In this document: one piece after another, positions 43,070-51,045 of the stretch
Numbering within the stretch: position 1 is the first letter of the stretch
Layout of the letters: each line of letters starts with the position of its first letter
NCBI GenBank assembly: GCA_049296795.1
Contig: JBAQTC010000054.1
Span: 1 to 64,000 of the forward strand
DNA: 64,000 bases
Direction: 5' to 3'
Source: CAXNKH01 sp049296795
GTDB lineage: Bacteria > Pseudomonadota > Gammaproteobacteria > Burkholderiales > Burkholderiaceae_C
Program-made: the position numbers and the translations under genes
Notes under the pieces: model-generated
Seen by the model: only the letters and a program-made list of their open reading frames with translations
The model's database searches: none
Told to the model about the DNA's origin: nothing

Positions 43070-43516
43070 ATGACCGAATCCGTCAGCTCGGCACGACCGC
43101 CACGGCCAGAATTTCGAAACATCAATGCTTTCACTGATCTGCCCAGCTACCGGCTACCGGCCGCGGGCTGGGTGTCGATTCTGCACCGCGTCAGTGGCGC
43201 CATCATGTTTTTGCTGCTGCCCTTCATCATCTGGCTGTTTGACGTCTCGGTTTCCTCCGAAATCTCTTTTGCCAAGTTTGTCAGCGCCTTCAACCACGGC
43301 TTGGGGCTGGTGCCGGGCTGGTTCATCAAACTGATCGCTCTGGCACTGATCTGGTCTTATTTGCACCATTTCATTGCCGGTCTGCGTCATTTGTGGATGG
43401 ATGTGAGCCACGCCGCGGTCAGCAAGGGCTTTGGTACTCGCTCGGCCCAAATCACCTTGATCAGTAGCCTGAGTCTGGCCGCCGTGCTGGGCGCCAAACT
43501 GTTTGGTCTTTATTAA
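43070..43516 (+). CDS. sdhC: Succinate dehydrogenase cytochrome b556 subunit
   Basis: A 148-residue membrane subunit with three helices. HRVSGAIMFLLLPF near 43-56 includes the quinone-site Ser and Arg region, and LHHFIAGLRHLWMD near 103-116 carries the heme-ligating His. It anchors SdhAB and passes electrons to ubiquinone. The ATG at 43070 has AAAGCCC-type weak leader. Longer upstream readings lack family similarity. It precedes sdhD by 108 bases. Confidence 0.94.
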   Translation: MTESVSSARPPRPEFRNINAFTDLPSYRLPAAGWVSILHRVSGAIMFLLLPFIIWLFDVSVSSEISFAKFVSAFNHGLGLVPGWFIKLIALALIWSYLHHFIAGLRHLWMDVSHAAVSKGFGTRSAQITLISSLSLAAVLGAKLFGLY

Positions 43517-43624
43517 GTTGGGGGCAGAGCACATCGCTGGACGAGTGGACTGACCCACAAGGTTTCATAAATTTCAAATTACCGAACAGGAACTGCGTTC
43601 CGTTCTCCACCGAAGAGGAAGACT

Positions 43625-43990
43625 ATGTCAAGCAACTATGGAACCCGGCGCAGCGTCGTAGGCGCGCACTACGGCTTGCGCGACTGGCTAGCGCAACGCG
43701 CCACTGCCGCTGTCTTGGCGCTATTCACCCTGCTGGTGCTGGCTCAGGTTCTGATGAGCCGTGGCCCTATAGGTTACGACGTATGGGCCGGTATTTTTTC
43801 ACCGCAATGGATGAAGGCCCTGACTTTCGCCGTCATCGTCGCTTTGATCATGCATGTCTGGGTTGGCATGCGTGACATCTGGATGGACTACATCAAAGCC
43901 ACTTGGCTGCGACTGTCCTTGCAAGTATTCACCCTGGTCTGGCTGGTGGCATGCGCTGGTTGGGCAATTCAAGTCCTGTGGAGACTCTAA
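43625..43990 (+). CDS. sdhD: Succinate dehydrogenase membrane anchor subunit
   Basis: A 121-residue anchor with three helices. It has HYGLRDWLAQRATAAVLALF near 17-36 and the heme-binding HVWVGMRDIWMDYIK near 79-93. It forms the cytochrome b part with SdhC. The gene has GAGGAAG six bases before its ATG and lies three bases before sdhA. Confidence 0.94.
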   Translation: MSSNYGTRRSVVGAHYGLRDWLAQRATAAVLALFTLLVLAQVLMSRGPIGYDVWAGIFSPQWMKALTFAVIVALIMHVWVGMRDIWMDYIKATWLRLSLQVFTLVWLVACAGWAIQVLWRL

Positions 43991-43993
43991 GAG

Positions 43994-45784
43994 ATGGCTT
44001 ATTCTGTTACCAAACGTAAATTTGACGTCGTCATCATTGGCGCCGGCGGCTCCGGCATGCGTGCTTCGCTGCAACTGGCCCGCGCTGGCTTGAATGTCGC
44101 GGTGTTGTCCAAAGTCTTCCCGACCCGCTCCCACACTGTGGCTGCTCAAGGCGGCATCGGTGCCTCACTGGGCAATATGAATGACGACAACTGGCACTAC
44201 CACTTTTATGACACGGTCAAAGGCTCGGACTGGCTGGGTGACCAGGATGCAATTGAATTCATGTGCCGTGAAGCGCCCAAGGTCGTCTATGACCTGGAAC
44301 ACATGGGCATGCCGTTTGACCGCAATCCCGACGGAACCATTTACCAGCGCCCGTTCGGCGGCCACACCGCCAACTATGGTGAAAAAGCCGTGGAGCGCGC
44401 CTGCGCAGCAGCCGACCGCACCGGACACGCCATGTTGCACACGCTGTACCAGCAGAACGTGCAAGCGAAAACCAGCTTTTTCGTTGAGTGGATGGCGCTC
44501 GATTTGATTCGCGATGCCGAGGGCGATGTGGTCGGTGTCACCGCACTGGAAATGGAGACTGGTGACATTCACATCCTGCAAGCCAAGACCACGCTGTTGG
44601 CCACCGGCGGGGCGGGACGTATTTTTGCCGCCTCAACCAATGCTTTCATCAACACCGGCGATGGCTTGGGAATGGCGGCGCGCGCTGGCATTCCCCTGGA
44701 AGACATGGAGTTTTGGCAGTTCCACCCGACCGGCGTAGCCGGCGCTGGAGTGCTGCTGACCGAAGGTTGCCGCGGCGAAGGCGCAATTTTGCTCAACAGC
44801 AATGGCGAGCGCTTCATGGAGCGCTACGCCCCCACCCTGAAAGACCTGGCACCGCGCGACTTTGTTTCGCGCTCAATGGACCAGGAGATCAAAGAAGGCC
44901 GAGGCTGCGGACCGAACAAGGACTATGTGCTGCTCAAGCTCGACCATTTGGGCGCCGAGACTATCATGAAGCGGCTTCCTTCGGTCTACGAGATTGGTCA
45001 CAATTTCGCCAATGTCGACATCACCCGCGAACCGATTCCCGTGGTGCCGACCATCCACTACCAAATGGGCGGCATTCCGACCAACGTCAACGGCCAAGTG
45101 GTGGTGCAGGCCAATGGTATTGACAACGCGGTAGTCAACGGCTTGTATGCCGTCGGCGAATGCTCCTGCGTCAGCGTGCATGGTGCTAACCGGCTGGGCA
45201 CCAACTCGCTGTTGGACCTGCTGGTGTTCGGTCGAGCAGCCGGCAACCACATCGTCGAATTCAACAATAAGCAGAAGAACCACAAGCCCCTGCCTTCGGA
45301 TGCTGCCGACAAAACCCTGGCCCGACTCTCGCGCCTGGACAACGCCAGCAGCGGCGAATATGCACAAGTTGTGGCCAACGATTTGCGCAACACCATGCAG
45401 CAGCACGCTGGCGTGTTCCGCACCCAAGTCAGCATGGACCAAGGCGTTGAGAAAATGAAGATCTTGCGCGAACGCGTCAATGCGATCGGTCTGCAAGACA
45501 AATCCAAGGTATTCAACACTGCACGGATTGAGGCACTGGAAGTTGAAAACCTGATCGAAGCGGCAGAGGCCACCATCGTCTCAGCGGCGGCACGCCACGA
45601 AAGTCGCGGGGCCCACACGGTGGACGACTACAGTGACTCCCCAGAACACCCCAATGGTCGCAATGATGCAGAGTGGCACAAGCACACCCTGTGGTACAGC
45701 GAAGGTAACCGCTTGAGCTACAAACCCGTACAGATGAAACCGTTGACGGTAGAGTCAGTGCCACTGAAAGTACGCACTTTTTGA
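43994..45784 (+). CDS. sdhA: Succinate dehydrogenase flavoprotein subunit
   Basis: A 596-residue flavoprotein. It has the dinucleotide fold VIIGAGGSGMRASLQL, the covalent-FAD His in SHTVAAQGGIGASLGN (near 43-58), HPTGVAGAGVLLTEG, and the active-site Arg/His region GGHTANYGEKAVER. The end NGRNDAEWHKHTLWYS is normal. It oxidises succinate to fumarate on the inner face of the membrane. It is followed by two copies of a hairpin repeat before sdhB. Confidence 0.97.
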   Translation: MAYSVTKRKFDVVIIGAGGSGMRASLQLARAGLNVAVLSKVFPTRSHTVAAQGGIGASLGNMNDDNWHYHFYDTVKGSDWLGDQDAIEFMCREAPKVVYDLEHMGMPFDRNPDGTIYQRPFGGHTANYGEKAVERACAAADRTGHAMLHTLYQQNVQAKTSFFVEWMALDLIRDAEGDVVGVTALEMETGDIHILQAKTTLLATGGAGRIFAASTNAFINTGDGLGMAARAGIPLEDMEFWQFHPTGVAGAGVLLTEGCRGEGAILLNSNGERFMERYAPTLKDLAPRDFVSRSMDQEIKEGRGCGPNKDYVLLKLDHLGAETIMKRLPSVYEIGHNFANVDITREPIPVVPTIHYQMGGIPTNVNGQVVVQANGIDNAVVNGLYAVGECSCVSVHGANRLGTNSLLDLLVFGRAAGNHIVEFNNKQKNHKPLPSDAADKTLARLSRLDNASSGEYAQVVANDLRNTMQQHAGVFRTQVSMDQGVEKMKILRERVNAIGLQDKSKVFNTARIEALEVENLIEAAEATIVSAAARHESRGAHTVDDYSDSPEHPNGRNDAEWHKHTLWYSEGNRLSYKPVQMKPLTVESVPLKVRTF

Positions 45785-45789
45785 AATTT

Positions 45790-45898
45790 TGAACCCTTGC
45801 GGGTCAGACCACTCGCTTTAGCGATCTGCTCTGACCCCAACTAGACTGAACCCTTGCGGGTCAGACCACTCGCTTAGCGATGTGCTCTGACCCCAACT
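45790..45898. repeat. Tandem hairpin repeat, two copies, between sdhA and sdhB
   Basis: Copies at 45790-45842 and 45847-45898 (about 53 and 52 bases) are nearly identical. Each starts TGAACCCTTGCGGGTCAGAC and ends TCTGACCCCAACT. In each, GGGTCAGA pairs with TCTGACCC, and an inner TCGC/GCGA stem lies within the loop. They differ by one deletion (CTTTAG vs CTTAG) and one substitution (GATCTGC vs GATGTGC). A degenerate relative occurs before leuB. This looks like a dispersed REP-like element. It splits the sdh operon and could stabilise or attenuate the sdhCDA message. Confidence 0.88.
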
Positions 45899-45914
45899 GA
45901 TTAGAAAGGCAATC

Positions 45915-46619
45915 ATGCTAAAGCGAATTTTTCACATTTACCGCTACGACCCGGACACCGACGCCAAGCCCTATATGCAAACCATCGAGGTCGAACTCGA
46001 TGGTAGCGAACGCATGCTGCTCGATGTTTTGATGAAGCTCAAAGAAGTCGATCCTGCTATTTCCTTTCGCCGTTCCTGCCGCGAAGGCGTGTGCGGCTCC
46101 GACGCAATGAACATCAACGGCAAAAATGGTTTAGCCTGCCTGACCAATATGCTCACGCTCAAAGGTCCGATCACGCTTAAACCACTGCCCGGTTTACCTG
46201 TGATTCGTGACTTGATCGTCGACATGACGCAGTTCTTCAAGCAGTACAACTCGATCAAGCCTTATTTGATCAACGATACCGTGCCGCCCGAGAAAGAGCG
46301 TCTGCAAAGCCCGCAAGAGCGGGACGAACTCAATGGCCTGTACGAGTGCATTTTGTGCGCCAGCTGCTCCACCAGTTGCCCGAGCTTTTGGTGGAATCCT
46401 GACAAATTTGTCGGCCCAGCCGGCTTGCTGCAGGCCTACCGCTTTATTGCTGACAGTCGCGACCAAGCCACAGCCGAGCGGCTCGACAACCTAGAAGATC
46501 CCTACCGCTTGTTCCGCTGCCACACCATCATGAACTGTGTCGATGTTTGCCCCAAGGGACTGAACCCGACCCAAGCCATAGGCAAGATCAAGGAAATGAT
46601 GGTTCTGCGCACCGTTTAA
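45915..46619 (+). CDS. sdhB: Succinate dehydrogenase iron-sulfur subunit
   Basis: A 234-residue ferredoxin-type subunit. The [2Fe-2S] cysteines are in SCREGVCGSDAMNINGKNGLAC (about 54-75). The [4Fe-4S] and [3Fe-4S] cysteines are in CILCASCSTSCPSFWW and CHTIMNCVDVCPKGLNP. It relays electrons from SdhA to the membrane subunits. The AAAGG before its ATG is contributed by the bases just after the upstream repeat. Confidence 0.97.
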   Translation: MLKRIFHIYRYDPDTDAKPYMQTIEVELDGSERMLLDVLMKLKEVDPAISFRRSCREGVCGSDAMNINGKNGLACLTNMLTLKGPITLKPLPGLPVIRDLIVDMTQFFKQYNSIKPYLINDTVPPEKERLQSPQERDELNGLYECILCASCSTSCPSFWWNPDKFVGPAGLLQAYRFIADSRDQATAERLDNLEDPYRLFRCHTIMNCVDVCPKGLNPTQAIGKIKEMMVLRTV

Positions 46620-46640
46620 GCGGGATGGAAAAACAGTCGA

Positions 46641-46925
46641 ATGACCGAACCACTGATTGATGAAAGAGCATTGAGTAAACTGAAATGGCGCTGTCGCCGT
46701 GGTTTGCTGGAAAATGATATCTTCATCGAACGCTTTTTCAGCAAGTACCAAGCTTGCTTGACTCAGCGACAAGCGCAGGCCTTGTCTGTTTTAATGGATT
46801 TGAGTGACAACGATTTGCTGGATCTGAACCTGGGTCGTCAAACCCTGGCCCAAATCGACCCCAATCTCGATCGAGACGATGTATCCGAAGTTCTGTGTAT
46901 GTTGAGACAAAACGCCAAAAGGTAA
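46641..46925 (+). CDS. sdhE: FAD assembly factor SdhE
   Basis: A 94-residue helical protein with the RRGLLENDIFIERFF motif (a form of the RGxxE signature), required for covalent flavinylation of SdhA. It lies 21 bases after sdhB and 4 bases before gltA. Its place in the sdh unit is expected. Confidence 0.92.
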   Translation: MTEPLIDERALSKLKWRCRRGLLENDIFIERFFSKYQACLTQRQAQALSVLMDLSDNDLLDLNLGRQTLAQIDPNLDRDDVSEVLCMLRQNAKR

Positions 46926-46929
46926 TGAA

Positions 46930-48240
46930 ATGAAACTAGCTGACCATAAAGCCACCCTGTCGTTCAGCAACGGCAGCCCGAGTATTGATTTTCCCGTTTA
47001 CCACGGCAATATTGGACCGGACGTGATTGACATCCGCAAGCTCTATGGGCAAACCGGAATGTTCACCTACGACCCAGGCTTTCTAGCCACGGCATCGTGC
47101 CAATCGGCCATCACCTACATCGATGGCGACAAGGGCGAACTGCTGTACCGCGGTTACCCGATCGAACAGTTGGCAACCCAATGCGACTTCATGGAAACCT
47201 GCCACCTGCTGCTGTACGGCGAATTGCCCGATGCCAGCAGCAAGGCTGACTTTACCAAGCGCGTGACCAACCACACCATGGTCAACGAGCAAATGCAATT
47301 TTTCCTGCGTGGCTTTCGCCGTGATGCCCATCCGATGGCCATCATGACTGGCCTGGTCGGCGCCTTGTCGGCCTTCTACCATGACAGTACGGACATCACC
47401 AACCCCGAGCACCGCGAAATCTCGGCGATCCGTCTGATCGCCAAAATGCCGACCCTGGTGGCCATGGCTTACAAGTACACCATGGGTCAGCCTTATATGT
47501 ACCCGAAGAACGACTTGAGCTACGCTGGAAATTTCTTGCACATGATGTTCGCCACACCGTGCGAAGACTACCAAGTCAACCCGGTGCTCGAACGCGCGCT
47601 GGACCGCATTTTCATTCTGCACGCCGACCACGAACAAAACGCATCCACCTCGACCGTGCGGCTGTGCGGATCCTCTGGCACCAACCCGTTTGCCGCCATT
47701 GCAGCGGGTGTAGCCTGCCTGTGGGGGCCGGCCCACGGCGGGGCCAACGAAGCCGCATTGAACATGCTGGGCGAGATTCAACAAGCCGGCGGCGTGGAAA
47801 AAATTGGTGAATTCATCAAACAGGTGAAAGATAAAAACTCTGGCGTCAAGCTCATGGGTTTTGGTCACCGTGTTTATAAAAACTACGATCCGCGCGCCAA
47901 GTTGATGCAGGAAACCTGCAAAGAAGTGCTGCAGGAAATGGGGCTGGAAAAAGACCCCCTGTTCAAATTAGCCATGGCACTGGAAAAAATCGCGTTGGAA
48001 GACGATTACTTCGTCTCCCGCAAGCTCTACCCCAATGTCGATTTCTATTCCGGCATCGTGCAGCGCGCCATCGGCATTCCGGTTCCTTTGTTCACCGCCA
48101 TTTTCTCGCTGGCACGTACCGTTGGCTGGATCGCTCAGCTCAACGAAATGATTGGCGACCCCGAGTACAAAATTGGCCGTCCGCGCCAGTTGTTCACCGG
48201 TTCGGTAGCACGTGATGTCCAACCGATCGGAGCCCGCTGA
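46930..48240 (+). CDS. gltA: Citrate synthase
   Basis: A 436-residue type II (hexameric, proteobacterial) citrate synthase. It has HADHEQNASTSTVRLCGSSG with a catalytic His, GFGHRVYKNYDPRAK with the second His, and the late catalytic Asp region NVDFYSG. It condenses oxaloacetate with acetyl-CoA. It is the last gene of the TCA row and is followed by an intrinsic terminator at 48262-48298. Confidence 0.97.
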   Translation: MKLADHKATLSFSNGSPSIDFPVYHGNIGPDVIDIRKLYGQTGMFTYDPGFLATASCQSAITYIDGDKGELLYRGYPIEQLATQCDFMETCHLLLYGELPDASSKADFTKRVTNHTMVNEQMQFFLRGFRRDAHPMAIMTGLVGALSAFYHDSTDITNPEHREISAIRLIAKMPTLVAMAYKYTMGQPYMYPKNDLSYAGNFLHMMFATPCEDYQVNPVLERALDRIFILHADHEQNASTSTVRLCGSSGTNPFAAIAAGVACLWGPAHGGANEAALNMLGEIQQAGGVEKIGEFIKQVKDKNSGVKLMGFGHRVYKNYDPRAKLMQETCKEVLQEMGLEKDPLFKLAMALEKIALEDDYFVSRKLYPNVDFYSGIVQRAIGIPVPLFTAIFSLARTVGWIAQLNEMIGDPEYKIGRPRQLFTGSVARDVQPIGAR

Positions 48241-48261
48241 TTGCGCATCTGATTGACCACC

Positions 48262-48298
48262 AAGCCCGACCGGATTAATGCCGGGACGGGCTTTTTTC
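48262..48298 (+). terminator. Intrinsic terminator after gltA
   Basis: Outer arms AAGCCCG and CGGGCTT with an inner CCGG/CCGG pair and a run of T after the second arm (TTTTTTC). It ends the sdh-gltA transcript 22 bases after the gltA stop. Confidence 0.9.
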
Positions 48299-48317
48299 TT
48301 GCACGATCCAAACTCCA

Positions 48318-48698
48318 TTGAAGTACATTCAGACCGCAGCCGAGTTGCGCTTGGCTATCGATAACAAGGAATCAGCACGGTCCTGCCAGTGCGCCCTGGG
48401 CGCTTGTGCCGGCTGGGAGAGTCTGGCCGAATTCCGTTGGCCAAGAGATCAGATGCAGCTCGTTGCCACTTTGCGTGATGTTGAGGAGTACGAGCCTCGC
48501 TTCGACGAATTCCATCCCCAAGGCACCCGCTACGACTCAGCCGAGGCGCCGATTGCCCTGGGTTTTTTCCCCTACAACCGCTGTGAAGTCTGGCGCTGCG
48601 CCCCATGTGGTCGGCATGTGCTGCGCTACACCGAGTTTGGCGGTTACAACGTTGATCACCGGGTCCGTGAGCTCGATCCGGCCAAAATCGTCGATTAA
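48318..48698 (+). CDS. Unknown small protein with Cys-rich motifs
   Basis: A 126-residue protein of unknown function. It has two cysteine groups: CQCALGACAGW near 23-33 and CEVWRCAPCGRHVLRY near 88-103, the second of zinc-ribbon type with a trailing His. The start is a TTG at 48318 with no obvious ribosome site. Coding quality is good and no better start exists downstream without losing conserved-looking sequence. It stands alone between the gltA terminator and leuC, 53 bases before the latter. Confidence 0.6.
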   Translation: MKYIQTAAELRLAIDNKESARSCQCALGACAGWESLAEFRWPRDQMQLVATLRDVEEYEPRFDEFHPQGTRYDSAEAPIALGFFPYNRCEVWRCAPCGRHVLRYTEFGGYNVDHRVRELDPAKIVD

Positions 48699-48751
48699 AA
48701 ACAGGGTGATTTCACCCACGCATAAAATTAAGCCACCAGCGAAGGAAAACC

Positions 48752-50173
48752 ATGGAACGCACCCTTTACGACAAAATTTGGGATGAACACGTTGTTCACA
48801 CTGAAGAAGATGGCACGACCATCCTCTATATTGACCGTCATCTGGTCCATGAAGTGACCAGCCCGCAGGCTTTCGAAGGCCTGCGCCAGGCCCACCGCAA
48901 AGTCTGGCGCATCAGCTCGATTGTGGCCACTGCCGACCACAACACGCCCACGACCAATTGGGAGCTCGGTTACGACGGAATCAACGACCCCATTAGCAAA
49001 GAGCAAGTCACCACCCTGGACAAGAACATCAAGGAATTTGGCGCTGCCGCTTACTTTCCGTTTCTCTCTCGGCGCCAAGGCATCGTCCATGTGATTGGGC
49101 CTGAAAATGGCGCCACCCTGCCCGGCATGACGGTGGTCTGCGGCGACTCCCACACCTCAACCCATGGCGCTTTTGGCGCCCTGGCGCATGGCATCGGCAC
49201 CAGTGAAGTCGAGCATGTGATGGCGACCCAGACTCTGCTGGCCAAAAAGGCTAAAAACATGCTGGTCAAGGTCGAGGGCGTATTGCCGCGCGGCTGCAGT
49301 GGCAAAGACATTGTGCTGGCCATCATTGGCAAGATAGGCACGGCCGGTGGCACCGGCCACACCATCGAATTCGCAGGTTCGGCAATTCGCAACTTGAGTA
49401 TGGAAGGGCGCATGACCGTCTGCAATATGGCGATCGAGGCTGGCGCCCGTGCCGGCTTGGTCGCTGTCGACGAGAAGACCATCGACTACCTCAAAGGCCG
49501 CTTGCTGTCGCCGACCGGAGTAGAGTGGGATCAAGCCTCGACTTATTGGAAAACACTGCATTCCGATGTGGGCGCCAAATTCGATTCCGTGGTTGAGCTC
49601 GATGCCTCGAAAATCATCCCGCAAGTGACCTGGGGTACTTCGCCCGAAATGGTGTTGGGAATCGACGCCAGAGTGCCCGACCCCGACAAAGAAAAAGACG
49701 CCAACAAGCGCGATGCGATTGAGCGCGCCTTGACTTACATGGGTTTGCAACCAGGCAAAGCGCTCAATGATGTTTACGTCGACAAAGTATTCATCGGCTC
49801 TTGCACCAACAGCCGGATCGAGGACATGCGAGAGGCTGCTGCCATTGTCAAAAAAATGGGGCAAAAAGTTGCTAAAAATGTCAAGCTGGCGCTGGTGGTT
49901 CCCGGCTCAGGCTTGGTCAAAGAACAGGCCGAGCGCGAAGGCTTGCACGAGATTTTCAAGGCCGCTGGCTTTGAGTGGCGCGAACCCGGTTGCTCCATGT
50001 GCTTGGCCATGAATGCCGACCGCCTCGAGCCCGGTGAACGCTGCGCCTCCACCAGCAACCGTAACTTTGAAGGGCGTCAAGGCGCGGGTGGCCGCACCCA
50101 CTTGGTCAGCCCGGCCATGGCCGCCGCTGCGGCCGTGCAAGGTCACTTCGTTGACATACGTCAATTTGCTTAA
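48752..50173 (+). CDS. leuC: 3-Isopropylmalate dehydratase large subunit
   Basis: A 473-residue LeuC. It has VCGDSHTSTHGAFGALAHGIGTSEVEHV near 130-157, GSCTNSRIEDMREAAAIV near 349 (first Cys ligand) and REPGCSMCLAMN near 410 (second and third). With LeuD it isomerises 2- and 3-isopropylmalate. It opens a leuCDB group in which a tiny lipoprotein gene lies between leuC and leuD. Confidence 0.97.
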   Translation: MERTLYDKIWDEHVVHTEEDGTTILYIDRHLVHEVTSPQAFEGLRQAHRKVWRISSIVATADHNTPTTNWELGYDGINDPISKEQVTTLDKNIKEFGAAAYFPFLSRRQGIVHVIGPENGATLPGMTVVCGDSHTSTHGAFGALAHGIGTSEVEHVMATQTLLAKKAKNMLVKVEGVLPRGCSGKDIVLAIIGKIGTAGGTGHTIEFAGSAIRNLSMEGRMTVCNMAIEAGARAGLVAVDEKTIDYLKGRLLSPTGVEWDQASTYWKTLHSDVGAKFDSVVELDASKIIPQVTWGTSPEMVLGIDARVPDPDKEKDANKRDAIERALTYMGLQPGKALNDVYVDKVFIGSCTNSRIEDMREAAAIVKKMGQKVAKNVKLALVVPGSGLVKEQAEREGLHEIFKAAGFEWREPGCSMCLAMNADRLEPGERCASTSNRNFEGRQGAGGRTHLVSPAMAAAAAVQGHFVDIRQFA

Positions 50174-50191
50174 TTTTCCTGAAAGTTTGTG

Positions 50192-50317
50192 ATGAAAAAA
50201 TCTGTACTGTTGCTCCTAGCCTTGGGTTTTGTTCTGACCGCTTGCAATACGGTCAAAGGAATCGGACAAGATGTTCAAAAAGCCGGGTCGGCGATTGAAA
50301 ATGCGGTGAAAAAATAA
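50192..50317 (+). CDS. ecnA/ecnB-like: Entericidin-like small lipoprotein between leuC and leuD
   Basis: A 41-residue protein: KKSVLLLLALGFVLTACNT is a lipoprotein signal with a lipobox ending LTAC, Cys18 being the lipidated residue. The mature 24 residues have the entericidin pattern VKGIGQDVQKAGSAIENA. Entericidins are small membrane lipoproteins described as a toxin/antidote pair in enterics. Only one is seen here. The stop overlaps the leuD ATG by one base (TAATG), so it is translationally coupled to leucine synthesis genes. It begins 18 bases after leuC. Confidence 0.85.
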   Translation: MKKSVLLLLALGFVLTACNTVKGIGQDVQKAGSAIENAVKK

Positions 50318-50964
50318 TGCAAAAATTCAACGTGCACAAGGGCCTAGTCGCCCCGATGGACCGAGAAAATGTGGATACCGACGCGATCATCCCCAAACAA
50401 TTTCTCAAGTCCATCCACAAAACCGGTTTCGGCCCCAACCTGTTTGACGAATGGCGCTACCTGGACCCCGGGTTTCCGGGTCAGGATCCAGCCAGTCGCC
50501 GACCCAACCCAGATTTCGTTCTGAACCTGCCACGCTACAGCGGAGCTTCGATTCTGCTGGCACGGAAAAATTTTGGTTGCGGCTCATCACGCGAACATGC
50601 ACCCTGGGCTCTCGATCAGTACGGTTTCAGAGCCATCATTGCGCCCAGTTATGCTGATATTTTCTTCAACAACAGCTTCAAAAATGGGCTGTTACCGATT
50701 GTCTTGACCGAGGCCCAAATCTGTCAGTTGTTTGACGAGGTCCATGCCTTCCCGGGCTATTCGCTGACGATTGACTTGGAGCGGCAAGTGATTGTCAAAG
50801 CCCAAGGCGAAGAGCTGCCTTTCGAAGTCCAGGCCTTCCGCAAATTCTGCTTGCTGGGCGGGTTTGACGACATTGGACTGACGCTGCGGCAGTCCGACAA
50901 AATCAAGGCCTATGAAGCCGAGCGTCTGGCTCAAAAACCCTGGCTGGCACATACCGCAACTTAA
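50317..50964 (+). CDS. leuD: 3-Isopropylmalate dehydratase small subunit
   Basis: A 215-residue LeuD with FGCGSSREHAPWALDQYGFRAIIAPSYADIFFNN near 90-120, the substrate-binding loop region. It forms the isomerase with LeuC. The start overlaps the stop of the lipoprotein gene, so translation of the two is linked. Confidence 0.96.
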   Translation: MQKFNVHKGLVAPMDRENVDTDAIIPKQFLKSIHKTGFGPNLFDEWRYLDPGFPGQDPASRRPNPDFVLNLPRYSGASILLARKNFGCGSSREHAPWALDQYGFRAIIAPSYADIFFNNSFKNGLLPIVLTEAQICQLFDEVHAFPGYSLTIDLERQVIVKAQGEELPFEVQAFRKFCLLGGFDDIGLTLRQSDKIKAYEAERLAQKPWLAHTAT

Positions 50965-50990
50965 GCCTTGTGGCCCGACACCCCGTCGAC

Positions 50991-51037
50991 GAACATCCTT
51001 GCGGGCCAGTCCTTGAATACTGACCCCAACTGATTAG
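50991..51037. repeat. Degenerate copy of the sdhB-upstream hairpin repeat, before leuB
   Basis: The 18-base stretch CTGACCCCAACTGATTAG at 51020-51037 is identical to 45887-45904, and CCTTGCGGG at 50998-51006 matches the other end of the repeat. The middle is shorter and the full hairpin is lost. In both places the element ends 8-10 bases before a start codon, so it may donate the untranslated leader. Confidence 0.75.
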
Positions 51038-51045
51038 GAATAAAA

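Noticed and set aside
45790..45898. CRISPR array
   Set aside because: Only two copies, with no spacers of regular size (the copies are separated by 4 bases) and no cas genes. It is a hairpin repeat.
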